From assembly GCF_024807145.1 (NCBI RefSeq), contig NZ_JANUCA010000006.1, positions 124,001 to 188,000 on the forward strand: a stretch of DNA of 64,000 nucleotides. The letters run 5' to 3'. Of this stretch, positions 1 through 8,966 are shown one piece after another; position 1 is the first letter of the stretch, and the number at the start of each line of letters is the position of its first letter. The translations under genes and the position numbers were made by a program. The notes below the pieces were generated by a model that had not been told where the DNA came from, made no database searches, and saw nothing but the letters and a program-made list of their open reading frames with translations. This DNA comes from Microbacterium sp. AK031 (GTDB taxonomy: Bacteria > Actinomycetota > Actinomycetes > Actinomycetales > Microbacteriaceae).

Positions 1-734
<734 letters not shown>

Positions 735-761
735 TTAGCACTCAGGGTATGCGAGTGCTAA
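735..761 (-). promoter_or_regulatory. CIRCE operator (HrcA binding site)
   Basis: TTAGCACTC, nine bases, then GAGTGCTAA: the exact 9-9-9 CIRCE inverted repeat. It sits in the leader of groEL, where the HrcA repressor would bind and shut off transcription outside heat stress. hrcA itself is not in the window. Confidence 0.95.
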
Positions 762-809
762 CGCCCATTCTGGCACTCGACCCCATCGAGTGCAAGCCGC
801 GGGAGCGGT

Positions 810-1385
810 CTATTCGACCGGAGCCTCTTCGGAGTCGGGTGCCTGCGTGGAACGATCGGTCCCGATCACGATCACGAGCTGCTTCTGGTCGGGATTACTC
901 GGGTCGGCGTAGAAATCGCTCTGCGCGATCTCGGCCCCGCCGATGACGTCCGCGAGACCGAGCGCGGGCAGCTCATCCGCCTCGGAGACGTAGTAGACGG
1001 TCGTGTCCGCGAAATCCTGATCGCCTGCCGTGCCGTAGCTGACCGAGTCAGCGGCCCAGCCGCTGTTGATGAGAGTTTCGCGCAGCTGCACATCGAGGTT
1101 GTCCTCACCGCTCGCATTGAGCACGAGCACGGAGTACGTCGTGTCGACGACGCCGGTGACCTCCGGCGTCGGAGCGATCGTCGGCTCTGCTGCCGGGAAC
1201 AGATTGATGCGCCCCATCAGCACCAGGGCGACGAATATTCCGGCCACGATCAGGACGAGCGCGGCGACGAACGACCACAGCAGCACGACCCAGCCGTTCA
1301 TCCCCGGATCTTCAGCGCGATGCGCTCCCACACGTCCGGAGGCATGGGCAACATCATCGAATCGATCTCTGACGGACTTGGACAC
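810..1385 (-). CDS. LytR_C-domain membrane-anchored protein
   Basis: 191 aa from a GTG start. Residues 1-29 are cytoplasmic and include the sequence RVGAHRAEDPG common in actinobacterial members. One membrane segment follows (about 31-55, GWVVLLWSFVAALVLIVAG), then an extracytoplasmic domain with SVLVLNASGEDNLDVQLRE and QLVIVIGTDRS, matching the LytR_C fold found at the C-terminus of LytR-CpsA-Psr proteins. The LCP catalytic domain is absent. Probably acts at the cell envelope; its partner is unknown. An internal ATG at 1301 is a less likely start because it would cut into the conserved cytoplasmic part. Confidence 0.82.
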   Translation of the reverse strand: MSKSVRDRFDDVAHASGRVGAHRAEDPGMNGWVVLLWSFVAALVLIVAGIFVALVLMGRINLFPAAEPTIAPTPEVTGVVDTTYSVLVLNASGEDNLDVQLRETLINSGWAADSVSYGTAGDQDFADTTVYYVSEADELPALGLADVIGGAEIAQSDFYADPSNPDQKQLVIVIGTDRSTQAPDSEEAPVE

Positions 1386-1444
1386 CCGACGATGCTATCT
1401 GCCCGTCGCCGAGAATCCGCGCACAGCAGGTGCGCGTCGATGCC

Positions 1445-1702
1445 TCAGCCGGCGAATCCACGCATTCTGGACACGCGCTGGTCGCTCCTGCTCTCACGGA
1501 GGCGGCGCAGGCGTCGCACCAGCAGCGGGTCGTGCTCGAGTGCCTGCTCGGTGTCGATGAGTCGGCCGAGCAGCTGGTAGTAGCGAGCAGGACTCATCCC
1601 GAGCGTACTGCGGATCGCCTCTTCCTTCGCGCCGCCGTGCCGCGGCAGGCGCGCTTCGAGCGCCAGGATCGCACGGTCGCGATCAGTGAGGTCTCCGAGC
1701 AT
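1445..1702 (-). CDS. DUF3263 small protein with sigma-like helix-turn-helix
   Basis: 85 aa beginning MLGDLTDRDRAILALEARLPRHGGAKEEAIR. The stretch LGMSPARYYQLLGRLIDTEQAL resembles a helix-turn-helix, and the actinobacterial DUF3263 family is of this size and layout. It probably binds DNA, but no target is known. It lies 9 bp downstream of the DUF2332 gene on the same strand and could be co-transcribed with it. Confidence 0.8.
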   Translation of the reverse strand: MLGDLTDRDRAILALEARLPRHGGAKEEAIRSTLGMSPARYYQLLGRLIDTEQALEHDPLLVRRLRRLRESRSDQRVSRMRGFAG

Positions 1703-1711
1703 GCGTCCAGG

Positions 1712-2704
1712 CTAAGCGCGAAGGTCGTCCGCAGCCGTGCGCCACTCCCACCATCGCCCCAATGGATCGGCGGCAGCGCGCACAGCTCCGTCGAGCGCCA
1801 CGACGAAGCCGGGCCAGGTCTCGGCGTCCACCGGTGGATGCCACGCGTCGTGCAGCGACGGGGCGTCGATCGTGATCCATCTGGCGGGCAGCGCCTGCAC
1901 CCGGGAGATGAGCGTCTGTCGCGCTGCCCACGGGATGTGTGCGAGAACTCCCGGCGTCGTGATCACGAGAGTCGCACCCTGGGGTGCGGATGCCGCCACC
2001 GAATCGAGCCGCTGGTCGGCATCGCCGCGCACGAGCACGGGAGGATGGGCGGCGGCGATGTCGAGAGCCGCCGTGATGCGTTCGGCGCGCCCTGCCTCGC
2101 CCGGCCACACGAGACCCTCCAGCCATGCGCGGTCGCGCGGATCCCGTGCATCGAGCGGATCGATGTCTATGCCTGCGCGCCACACGATCTGCGGCATCCT
2201 GACCTCCGGCATCTCGCCGCGGACCTCACTCACCAGCACGACTTCGGACGGCCCGTCATCCGGGTCGAGCGCCGTCCGTACTCCGCCGCCCGCGTCGACG
2301 AAACGATAGGAGTAGCGGTCGGGGTACAGGCAGAGACCGCCGGATGCTCCGATCTCCAGCAAGGCGATGGGTCCGTCGATCTCGGAGAGCACCGGTATCA
2401 GCGGAGCGAGCCGCAGAGGTTCATTGGTCTGGATTCGGCGCACAGTGCACTCGGCGACCACGTCGTCCGCGTGTGCGAGCAGGAAGTCGCGCCACCGCCC
2501 GAAGCCTGCGAGAGGCGCCCCCAGCATCCGTGTCACCGCGAACACGAGCGGCGGCTGCCTGTGCGTCGCGGGGATGCGTGCGAGAACCTCCTGCGCAGCC
2601 GGATCATCCTCGACGCCGAGGGCCCACTCCTCGTAGAGCGCCGATCGTCCCGGCGCCTCTTGCCTGGCGAAACGCCCGTAGCGTTCGCGCACAGCATCGC
2701 TCAT
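1712..2704 (-). CDS. DUF2332 family protein
   Basis: 330 aa from the ATG at 2704 (MSDAVRERYGRFARQEA). The longer upstream extension is rich in low-information residues and overlaps the msrB promoter, so I rejected it. Conserved family stretches include LLEIGASGGLCLYPDRYSY and AGIDIDPLDARDPRDRAWLE. The LLEIGASGGL stretch resembles a Rossmann glycine loop of methyltransferases, but no catalytic role is established. Divergent from msrB across about 85 bp. Confidence 0.8.
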   Translation of the reverse strand: MSDAVRERYGRFARQEAPGRSALYEEWALGVEDDPAAQEVLARIPATHRQPPLVFAVTRMLGAPLAGFGRWRDFLLAHADDVVAECTVRRIQTNEPLRLAPLIPVLSEIDGPIALLEIGASGGLCLYPDRYSYRFVDAGGGVRTALDPDDGPSEVVLVSEVRGEMPEVRMPQIVWRAGIDIDPLDARDPRDRAWLEGLVWPGEAGRAERITAALDIAAAHPPVLVRGDADQRLDSVAASAPQGATLVITTPGVLAHIPWAARQTLISRVQALPARWITIDAPSLHDAWHPPVDAETWPGFVVALDGAVRAAADPLGRWWEWRTAADDLRA

Positions 2705-2789
2705 ATCCTCATTCTCGCGCGAGGTGGCGCCGGACTGCGACGCCACGACCCTCAGGGAGGGGCAGAATGGAAGAGACTCAGGAGGCTCC

Positions 2790-3200
2790 ATGGACTACAG
2801 CGTGAAGAAGACCGAAGACGAGTGGCGCGCAGAACTCGGCGAAGAGCAGTATGCGGTGCTGCGTCAAGCCGCCACGGAGCGCGCGTGGACGGGTGAGCTT
2901 CTCGACGAGGAGCGCGCCGGTCTCTACACGTGCGGCGCGTGCGGCGTCGAGCTCTTCAAGAGCGGCACGAAGTTCGACTCCGGATGCGGATGGCCCAGCT
3001 TCTACGAGTCGATCCGCCCCGACGCGGTGCAGCTGATCGAGGACAACACCCTGGGCATGCAGCGCACGGAGGTGCGCTGCGCGAACTGCGGTTCGCACCT
3101 GGGCCATGTGTTCCCTGACGGGTTCGGGACTCCCACGGGCGACCGCTACTGCATGAATTCCCTCGCCCTGAACTTCACCCCTGGCGATACCGAGGCGTGA
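2790..3200 (+). CDS. msrB: Peptide-methionine (R)-S-oxide reductase MsrB
   Basis: 136 aa; reduces methionine-R-sulfoxide in oxidised proteins using thioredoxin. The start ATG is preceded by GGAGG at good spacing. Two zinc CxxC pairs are visible (CGAC near residue 47 and CANC near 95). GCGWPSF is the substrate loop, and RYCMNSLAL near the C-terminus carries the catalytic cysteine. Its stop codon overlaps the GTG start of the next gene, suggesting translational coupling. Confidence 0.96.
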   Translation: MDYSVKKTEDEWRAELGEEQYAVLRQAATERAWTGELLDEERAGLYTCGACGVELFKSGTKFDSGCGWPSFYESIRPDAVQLIEDNTLGMQRTEVRCANCGSHLGHVFPDGFGTPTGDRYCMNSLALNFTPGDTEA

Positions 3201-3754
3201 GCGCGCTCGATGCCGTGAGAGCGCGGCATTCCTGGTCGAGGGTCACCGACGTCGCTCCCACTCGTGAAGAACTGCTGACGCTGGTCGCCGCCGCCGGCCG
3301 CGTCGCCGATCACTCGTCGTTGCGCCCGTGGCGTCTGATCGAGTTGCGCGGCGAGGATCGCATGGCGCTCGGAAAGGCGATGGCCAAGGCTCAGGGCGAC
3401 AAGGAGCCCTCGCCCAAGCCGTTGCGCGCTCCCCTGCTGATCGCCGTCGTGGCGAGCTTCCGCAAGAGCGACAAAGTGCCGCGCTGGGAACAGGAGGCCG
3501 TGGCTTCGGGCGTCGCACACACCTTGAGTCTGCTTCTCGACGAGGCCGGCTGGGGCGTCATCTGGCGTACCGGGCACTACACGCGTTCGAAGGCGGTCGC
3601 GAAGGCGCATGGACTGCAGAAGAACGAGGAGCTGCTGGGCTGGCTGTATGTCGGCGGCAAGCCTGTGGGTAAGAAGCCAGGACGTCGCAAGAGTGTCGAT
3701 GCCAGCGCGATGCTGACGCGGATGCCGACGAAGGCGCAGAAGAAGACGAAGTAG
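3197..3754 (+). CDS. Nitroreductase family protein
   Basis: 185 aa from a GTG start overlapping the msrB stop. It has the FMN-type nitroreductase layout: an N-terminal RARHSW segment, DHSSLRPWRLIEL as the flavin/substrate loop, and GWGVIWRTGHYT with EELLGWLYVGG toward the C-terminus. The tail is unusually lysine-rich (KPVGKKPGRRK, KAQKKTK). The likely role is NAD(P)H-dependent reduction of a small oxidised substrate, and coupling with msrB suggests oxidative stress. The substrate cannot be read from sequence. Confidence 0.8.
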   Translation: MSALDAVRARHSWSRVTDVAPTREELLTLVAAAGRVADHSSLRPWRLIELRGEDRMALGKAMAKAQGDKEPSPKPLRAPLLIAVVASFRKSDKVPRWEQEAVASGVAHTLSLLLDEAGWGVIWRTGHYTRSKAVAKAHGLQKNEELLGWLYVGGKPVGKKPGRRKSVDASAMLTRMPTKAQKKTK

Positions 3755-4699
3755 TCAGCGGCGCCGCCGGCGCCAGGGCAGCGCCACCACGACCGATGCC
3801 ACGGCTACCGCGATCATCACGGCGAGCTGCCAGTGCGCCGGTCCGGCCACCGGCGGCCACAGCAGATCGATGGCGACCGAGGTCGTCAACTGCCCGAGTA
3901 CGGAGCCGAGTCCGAGCAGCAGCACACCGGTGTGCGCGACGATCGCCGCGCCGAGCAGGATGTATGCGAAGCCCAGCAGTCCTCCGAGATACAGCCACGG
4001 TTCGGTCGGCAGCGCATCCGGCATCCCGCGCAGCGCGACGCTGATCGACGCCGCGACGATGAGCAGCGCGGTTCCCGCGACGAAGCTCATCAGCGTCGCC
4101 GTCATGGGAGAGGCCACTCTCTGGGCGAGGCGGCCATTCGTCGCCGACTGCCACGCGATGCCGACGCCCGCCGCGAACGGCAGCAGCAGGAGCCACAGGG
4201 GCGCGCTCGCGATCACGTCCCCGCTGAGCGAGACTCCGACGGCGGCGAGCGCGAGTGCGCCGCCGAGCACCCGTCCGGGCGTCACCGCGACGACTCCCGA
4301 TGGGCCGAAGCCGATCCTGTCGAGCACCAGCCCGTGCACGGTCTGCCCGGCGACGACGCCGACCGTGAACAGCGAGACGCCGAGCACGCCAGCTGTGACG
4401 CCCTGCGTGGACACAGTGAGTGCTCCGCAGGCGCCACCCAGCAGCATCCAGTTCGGGATGGTGCGAGAGCGGATGCCGCGCCAGAGGCGTCCGGCGCCGA
4501 CGCGCGCCGACGGCAGCACGAGCGTGACGACGATGAGGACGATGAGTCCTGCTCCGAAGGAGACGAGGCCGGCGACGACGCCGTCGTCGATACGCACACC
4601 GAGCACCCCGTTTATGCGCGCCTGGATCGCCGTCATGGCGCCGATCGCGATGGCGCCGCCCAATGCCACCGGCGCGGGAAGGCTTCGGGTCGCGGTCAC
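3755..4699 (-). CDS. DMT-family (YdcZ/DUF606) membrane transporter
   Basis: 314 aa with about ten hydrophobic segments arranged as two five-helix halves and an arginine-rich C-terminus (PWRRRRR). MTAIQARINGVLG near the N-terminus and the repeated architecture match the DUF606/YdcZ branch of drug/metabolite transporters. Substrate unknown. It abuts the nitroreductase gene tail to tail with no spacer. Confidence 0.75.
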   Translation of the reverse strand: MTATRSLPAPVALGGAIAIGAMTAIQARINGVLGVRIDDGVVAGLVSFGAGLIVLIVVTLVLPSARVGAGRLWRGIRSRTIPNWMLLGGACGALTVSTQGVTAGVLGVSLFTVGVVAGQTVHGLVLDRIGFGPSGVVAVTPGRVLGGALALAAVGVSLSGDVIASAPLWLLLLPFAAGVGIAWQSATNGRLAQRVASPMTATLMSFVAGTALLIVAASISVALRGMPDALPTEPWLYLGGLLGFAYILLGAAIVAHTGVLLLGLGSVLGQLTTSVAIDLLWPPVAGPAHWQLAVMIAVAVASVVVALPWRRRRR

Positions 4700-4762
4700 T
4701 CGAGCACACTACCCGAGCTGTCACCCGTGTTCGAAGTCGTCGGTCGGCGCTACTCTTGCGAT

Positions 4763-5389
4763 ATGTGCGCGAGCTACGGACTGGATCCCCGTTTCACCGA
4801 TGCCGAGCTGCTCGCCGACGCGGACGCCGATGTCATCGAGGGGCTCCGGAACTGGGCCGAGCAGAACGCAGGCGAGACGTTGCGCCCCACGGGCAAGAAT
4901 CTGCGCAATCTGAACCCGCTGGTCGTGTCGAACGGCGATGCCGTGTCACTTGAACCGGCGTGGTGGGGTTACCTGGTGAATGGTGAGCCGGCGAAGTTCC
5001 CCTCGATAAACACTCGCTCTGAGCGTCTGCAGGAGCGCCAAGGCGGCTTGAAGACCCGCGCGATCGTGCCTTCGACCGGGTGGTTCGAGATGCAGAAGCC
5101 CTCACGGGTCTGGCATGAGTTCGCCCTCGACAACCAGGCTCTGTTCGGCATGGCTGCTGTCACACAGCGCGGCCGCACGCCGGAGGGAGAGTGGATCACG
5201 TGCTACTCGATCGTGATGGCTCCCGCGTCGGAGCATCTGAAGGAGTTCCACGACCGGATGCCCGTGCTGATCCCGCCGGGGCTTAGCCAGCAGTGGTTGA
5301 CCGTGCCGCCCGACCGAGAGCTGATCGACGAGGCGCTCCTCGCCTCGGGTCAGCTGGCCGAGCGGATCACCGTCTCGGCACGCCCCTAG
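4763..5389 (+). CDS. SRAP-domain protein (SOS response-associated, YedK/HMCES type)
   Basis: 208 aa. The family forms a thiazolidine DNA-protein crosslink at abasic sites in single-stranded DNA through Cys2. The ATG at 4763 gives MCASYGLDPRFTD with Cys2 in place, which decides the start. Other family positions are NTRSERL (about residue 84), IVPSTGWFEM (conserved glutamate) and the histidine of FHDRMPVLI. It lies 9 bp ahead of the antiporter gene, probably by chance co-transcribed. Confidence 0.9.
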   Translation: MCASYGLDPRFTDAELLADADADVIEGLRNWAEQNAGETLRPTGKNLRNLNPLVVSNGDAVSLEPAWWGYLVNGEPAKFPSINTRSERLQERQGGLKTRAIVPSTGWFEMQKPSRVWHEFALDNQALFGMAAVTQRGRTPEGEWITCYSIVMAPASEHLKEFHDRMPVLIPPGLSQQWLTVPPDRELIDEALLASGQLAERITVSARP

Positions 5390-5398
5390 GCACCGGGC

Positions 5399-6673
5399 AT
5401 GCCGCACCTCGTCCTGATCGGGCTCGCCGCGATCCTGCTCTGGTCCCTGATCTCGCACCGTTTCCAGCGGTGGGGCGTCGCGGGGCCGATCGGTCTGTTG
5501 CTGCTCGGGGCCGTGACCGTCGTCTGGGACGTCGACGCGTTCAGCAGCGCGATCGACTCGCCGATCTCGGAGAAGATCGTCGAGATCATCCTCGCGGTCC
5601 TGCTCTTCGCCGATGCCACCGAGGTCAAGGGCGGCATCTTCGGTCGCGAAGGCAAGGTGATCGCGCGACTCGTGCTCATCGCACTGCCGCTGTCGATCGC
5701 ACTGACCGTGACAGCGGGCGTATTCCTGATACCCGACGCCGGTCTGCTCGTGCTTCTCGCGATCGCATGCGTGATCCTGCCGACCGATTTCGCCGCGACC
5801 GCCTCACTCATTCGCAATCGGCACATTCCCGCGCGATTGCGTCAGATCCTGAATGTGGAGAGCGGATACAACGACGGACTGATCTCTCCGGTGTTCGGCA
5901 TGTCACTGGCGTTGGCCGTCATCTGGTCTACGATAGAGCGCACACCGACAACCGATCTCACCGAGAATTCGCTCGATGGCCCGGTGACCGAGTTCCTGAT
6001 GGCTTTCGTCAACGCTGTTCCGGCGACGGTCATCGCGATCGTGATCGGCATCATCCTGGGCGCCGGCATCGGGTATCTGGTCCGCATCGCGCGGGCGCGG
6101 GCGATCGCGGACGCCCTCGGGGCCCGCTACGTAATGCTGATCCTCCCGCTTATCGCCTATGGCGTGGCCAGCATCCCTGTCTTCAACGCGAACGGCTTCG
6201 TGGCGGCGTTCGTGGCCGGTATCGGGTACCGGCTGACACGCACGAGGGGTCATCGATCTGACGGCATCGATCACAGCGAACTGCTTCTCGTGGAGGAGGT
6301 GGGCGCACTGGCCGCGAACTTCGTATGGTTCGTGCTCGGCGGAGCGATGCTCATAGTCGTCACCTCGGGGGCCGACTGGTGGATGCTGTTGTTCGCCCTG
6401 CTCGGGCTGACTCTGCTGCGAATCATCCCGGTGTATCTGTCGCTCATGCGCAGCTCCGTCGGCAGAGGCGATCGTCTTCTCATCGGCGCGCTCGGTCCGC
6501 GTGGCACGGCGTCGATCGTGTTCGGGCTGCTCGCGTACAACGCGCTCCCGGAGGATGACGGCGTCATCGTGCTGACGGTCATGGTCGCCACTGTGGTCGG
6601 CAGCATCCTGCTGCACGGGTTGGCCGCGCCGTTGCTCCTCAGACGGCGACACCTCGAGGATGAGACAGCCTGA
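5399..6673 (+). CDS. Cation:proton antiporter (CPA1 type)
   Basis: 424 aa with eleven to twelve hydrophobic segments. PTDFAATASLIRN (about 128-140) and NVESGYNDGLISPVF (about 150-164) match the conserved ion-binding region of CPA1 Na+/H+ antiporters (typically PTDPVA and ESLLNDG). GPRGTASIVFGLLA near residue 365 matches the later conserved helix. It would exchange Na+ or K+ for H+ across the membrane. No cytoplasmic regulatory domain follows the membrane part. Confidence 0.85.
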   Translation: MPHLVLIGLAAILLWSLISHRFQRWGVAGPIGLLLLGAVTVVWDVDAFSSAIDSPISEKIVEIILAVLLFADATEVKGGIFGREGKVIARLVLIALPLSIALTVTAGVFLIPDAGLLVLLAIACVILPTDFAATASLIRNRHIPARLRQILNVESGYNDGLISPVFGMSLALAVIWSTIERTPTTDLTENSLDGPVTEFLMAFVNAVPATVIAIVIGIILGAGIGYLVRIARARAIADALGARYVMLILPLIAYGVASIPVFNANGFVAAFVAGIGYRLTRTRGHRSDGIDHSELLLVEEVGALAANFVWFVLGGAMLIVVTSGADWWMLLFALLGLTLLRIIPVYLSLMRSSVGRGDRLLIGALGPRGTASIVFGLLAYNALPEDDGVIVLTVMVATVVGSILLHGLAAPLLLRRRHLEDETA

Positions 6674-6685
6674 CGCACGCGCCCG

Positions 6686-7411
6686 TCAAACGGAGCCGGG
6701 GATCAGTGCCTTTCGCAGCTGATCGCGTACGGCGTCGTCGACACCCGCCTTCTGAAGATAGGTCAGAGCTCCGCCATGCTCACGGTCGAGCCAGTCGAAT
6801 GCGCCACTCAGCGCCACGACCGGAGATCCGGCCAGCACTTCCACCAGGTTGTCCGTGATCGGCACGCGGAAGCGCCGCACCTTGCGCAGCATCCGCTCTG
6901 TCCACTCCCCCGACAGGTTCGCCGCCGTCGCCGAGTAGTCGGCCAGGATGATCTCGCGATCGATGTCCAGCGCCGAGAGGATGAGTGCCACGACGAGGCC
7001 GGTGCGGTCCTTGCCGGCGGTGCAGTGCACGAGGACGGGGCCGTCCGCCCACGCGACCGTGCGGATGACGCGACCGAGGTCATCCTGATGACGGGTGAGT
7101 ATCGTCTCGTACACCTCCTGCAGGGTGAGGGTGCGTGGATCGAACGAGCGCGGGGCACCATCGATCGGCACGGACAGCCGCCTCGCTCCTGTTCCGCGAA
7201 GTCGGTCGCGGCCGCCGATACGCCGGTCGAACGCCGAACGCAGGTCGATGACCTGTCTGATTCTGAGCTGATCCAGTTGCCTGCGCCCTTCACGGGTGAG
7301 CCTGTGAAGGGCATCGGAGCGATACAGCATGCCGGATGCCAGCACGCCAGGCGCGACCTCGCGGAAGTTGTGCGTGCCCGCCACATCGAGGCGGGTGACA
7401 GGCTCATCCAT
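6686..7411 (-). CDS. Tyrosine-protein phosphatase (Y_phosphatase3, MptpB-like)
   Basis: 241 aa. The catalytic P-loop HCTAGKDRTG (about residues 130-139) is intact, with the cysteine nucleophile and arginine. The N-terminus NFREV...GMLYRSDALHRLT is typical of the secreted-type MptpB group, which also hydrolyses phosphoserine/threonine and phosphoinositides. No signal peptide is visible. Divergent from the small HTH gene at 7479. Confidence 0.9.
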   Translation of the reverse strand: MDEPVTRLDVAGTHNFREVAPGVLASGMLYRSDALHRLTREGRRQLDQLRIRQVIDLRSAFDRRIGGRDRLRGTGARRLSVPIDGAPRSFDPRTLTLQEVYETILTRHQDDLGRVIRTVAWADGPVLVHCTAGKDRTGLVVALILSALDIDREIILADYSATAANLSGEWTERMLRKVRRFRVPITDNLVEVLAGSPVVALSGAFDWLDREHGGALTYLQKAGVDDAVRDQLRKALIPGSV

Positions 7412-7478
7412 GCGGTCATGCTATCTGCGCAGGGGCGGGCGTCGGCTATCGTGAAACTTCATTCACGGAGGAGTTTCG

Positions 7479-7784
7479 ATGGGACCTGAAGGGAGCGGCT
7501 CCCGGCCTCGCGCCCTGCGCGACGGAACGGCAGAGCCGCGCTTCGCCGCACGCTACGCGACGATCGACGAAGTCGCCGAGCTACTCGGCGTGACCCCGGT
7601 TTCACTTCGCCAGACGATGCGCCGTCGCGACTCCGGTGACGCGTCGTCCGCCAGCGACGCGTTCATCGATCCGATCGGAAACGTCTCCGGCTACCTCTGG
7701 GATCGCGACGACCTCACCTCCGAGGCGATCGCCGCATGGCACGATCGCCCGCGACGCGGGAGGAAGCCGAACAGCGCCCTGTAG
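7479..7784 (+). CDS. Small protein with excisionase/MerR-like helix-turn-helix
   Basis: 101 aa with a strong GGAGGAG ribosome site 6 bp before the ATG. YATIDEVAELLGVTPVSLRQTMRR (about residues 26-49) reads like the helix-turn-helix of excisionase/AlpA-type proteins. A later stretch, GYLWDRDDLTSEAIAAWH, resembles the wing and adjoining helix in which such proteins recognise a target. I do not recognise the family. Probably DNA-binding; no mobile element adjoins it. Confidence 0.6.
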   Translation: MGPEGSGSRPRALRDGTAEPRFAARYATIDEVAELLGVTPVSLRQTMRRRDSGDASSASDAFIDPIGNVSGYLWDRDDLTSEAIAAWHDRPRRGRKPNSAL

Positions 7785-7805
7785 CGCCTCGAGCGGTGCC
7801 GGCCT

Positions 7806-8792
7806 CTACCAGGCGTACGCCTCCGGCGCCTGTCCCCCAGGACCGGGGAAGATCTCGTCCAGGCCACGCAGATCGTCTGCGCTGAGCGTGATCTCCAGCG
7901 CTGCGACCGCAGACTCGAGTTGTGCGACCGTACGCGGGCCGATAATCGGGCCGGTGACGCCGGGCTGGTGCAACAACCAGGCGAGGCCCAGCGAAGAAGG
8001 TGCCCAACCGCGCTCTTTCGCGAAGAGCTCGTACGCATCGACCTGCTCCCGGTGCTCGGCGCGCATCGCAGCCGCCCGCCCCGTATTCGAGCGCGCATCG
8101 GGATCCGACGAGCCGCCGCTCAGCAGCCCACCCGACAGCGGCGACCAGGGCAGGATGCCGAGCCCGTAGTTCTGGGCAGCGGGGATGACTTCGAGTTCGA
8201 TCGAGCGCTGGGCCAGGTTGTAGAGGGACTGCTCGCTCACGAGACCGAGGAAATGACGCTGCTGTGCGATCTCGTTCGCCTGTGCGATGTTCCACGCCGC
8301 GAAGTTCGAGCTGCCGGTGTAGACGACCTCGCCCCGAGCCACCAGCACCTCCATCGCCTGCCACATCTCCTGCCACGAGATGTGACGGTCGATGTGATGG
8401 AACTGGTACAGGTCGATCCGGTCTGTCTGCAGCCGACGCAGCGAGGAGGCTGCTTCGCGTCGAACCTGCCACGCGGACGCACCACGCGCATTGACGACAT
8501 CACCGTCTGCAGTGGGGCTGACCATCGGCGAATGCACCTTCGTCGCCAGCACGATGTCATCGCGCACGCCAGGGCGCGCCGCGAACCACCGCCCGATGAT
8601 CTCCTCGGTCGCGCCGCGACCGGCTGATCCGCCATAGGCGTTCGCCGTGTCGAAGAAATTGACACCCAGCTCGAGCGCGCGATCCATGATCGCGAACGAA
8701 TCCTCTTCCGACGTGCGGTCCCCGAAGTTCATGGTGCCCAGCACGATCCGTGAAACCGACGTACCGGTGCGACCGAGATATGTGTAGTCCAT
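7806..8792 (-). CDS. Aldo/keto reductase
   Basis: 328 aa NADPH-dependent carbonyl reductase. The ATG at 8792 (MDYTYLGRTGTSVSR) follows a GAGGA ribosome site, so I preferred it over the upstream GTG/ATG codons. The catalytic tetrad is recognisable: Asp in FFDTANAYGG, Tyr of that motif, Lys in LATKVHSP, and His in YQFHHID. The C-terminal NADP-binding part contains GPIIGPRTVAQLESAVAAL. Substrate unknown. Confidence 0.92.
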   Translation of the reverse strand: MDYTYLGRTGTSVSRIVLGTMNFGDRTSEEDSFAIMDRALELGVNFFDTANAYGGSAGRGATEEIIGRWFAARPGVRDDIVLATKVHSPMVSPTADGDVVNARGASAWQVRREAASSLRRLQTDRIDLYQFHHIDRHISWQEMWQAMEVLVARGEVVYTGSSNFAAWNIAQANEIAQQRHFLGLVSEQSLYNLAQRSIELEVIPAAQNYGLGILPWSPLSGGLLSGGSSDPDARSNTGRAAAMRAEHREQVDAYELFAKERGWAPSSLGLAWLLHQPGVTGPIIGPRTVAQLESAVAALEITLSADDLRGLDEIFPGPGGQAPEAYAW

Positions 8793-8845
8793 GGCACCCA
8801 TCCTCACACGCCGGCAAGGGCATGGGCGGGGACGTCGCGATGTTG

Positions 8846-8921
8846 TGGAGCCGACTACGGGATTCGAACCCGTGACATCCTGTTTACAAGACAGGTGCTC
8901 TACCAGCTGAGCTAAGTCGGC
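8846..8921 (-). tRNA. tRNA-Thr (anticodon TGT)
   Basis: Complete cloverleaf on the minus strand: acceptor GCCGACT pairs with AGTCGGC, the anticodon loop CTTGTAA reads UGU, the T-loop is TTCGAAT, and CCA is encoded. Uninterrupted. A -10-like TAAACT lies about 12 bp before the 5' end on the minus strand. Confidence 0.97.
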
Positions 8922-8966
8922 GAACGTGCCCAGTTTAGCGAGACCGGAGCACGTCTCCGAACCGGC

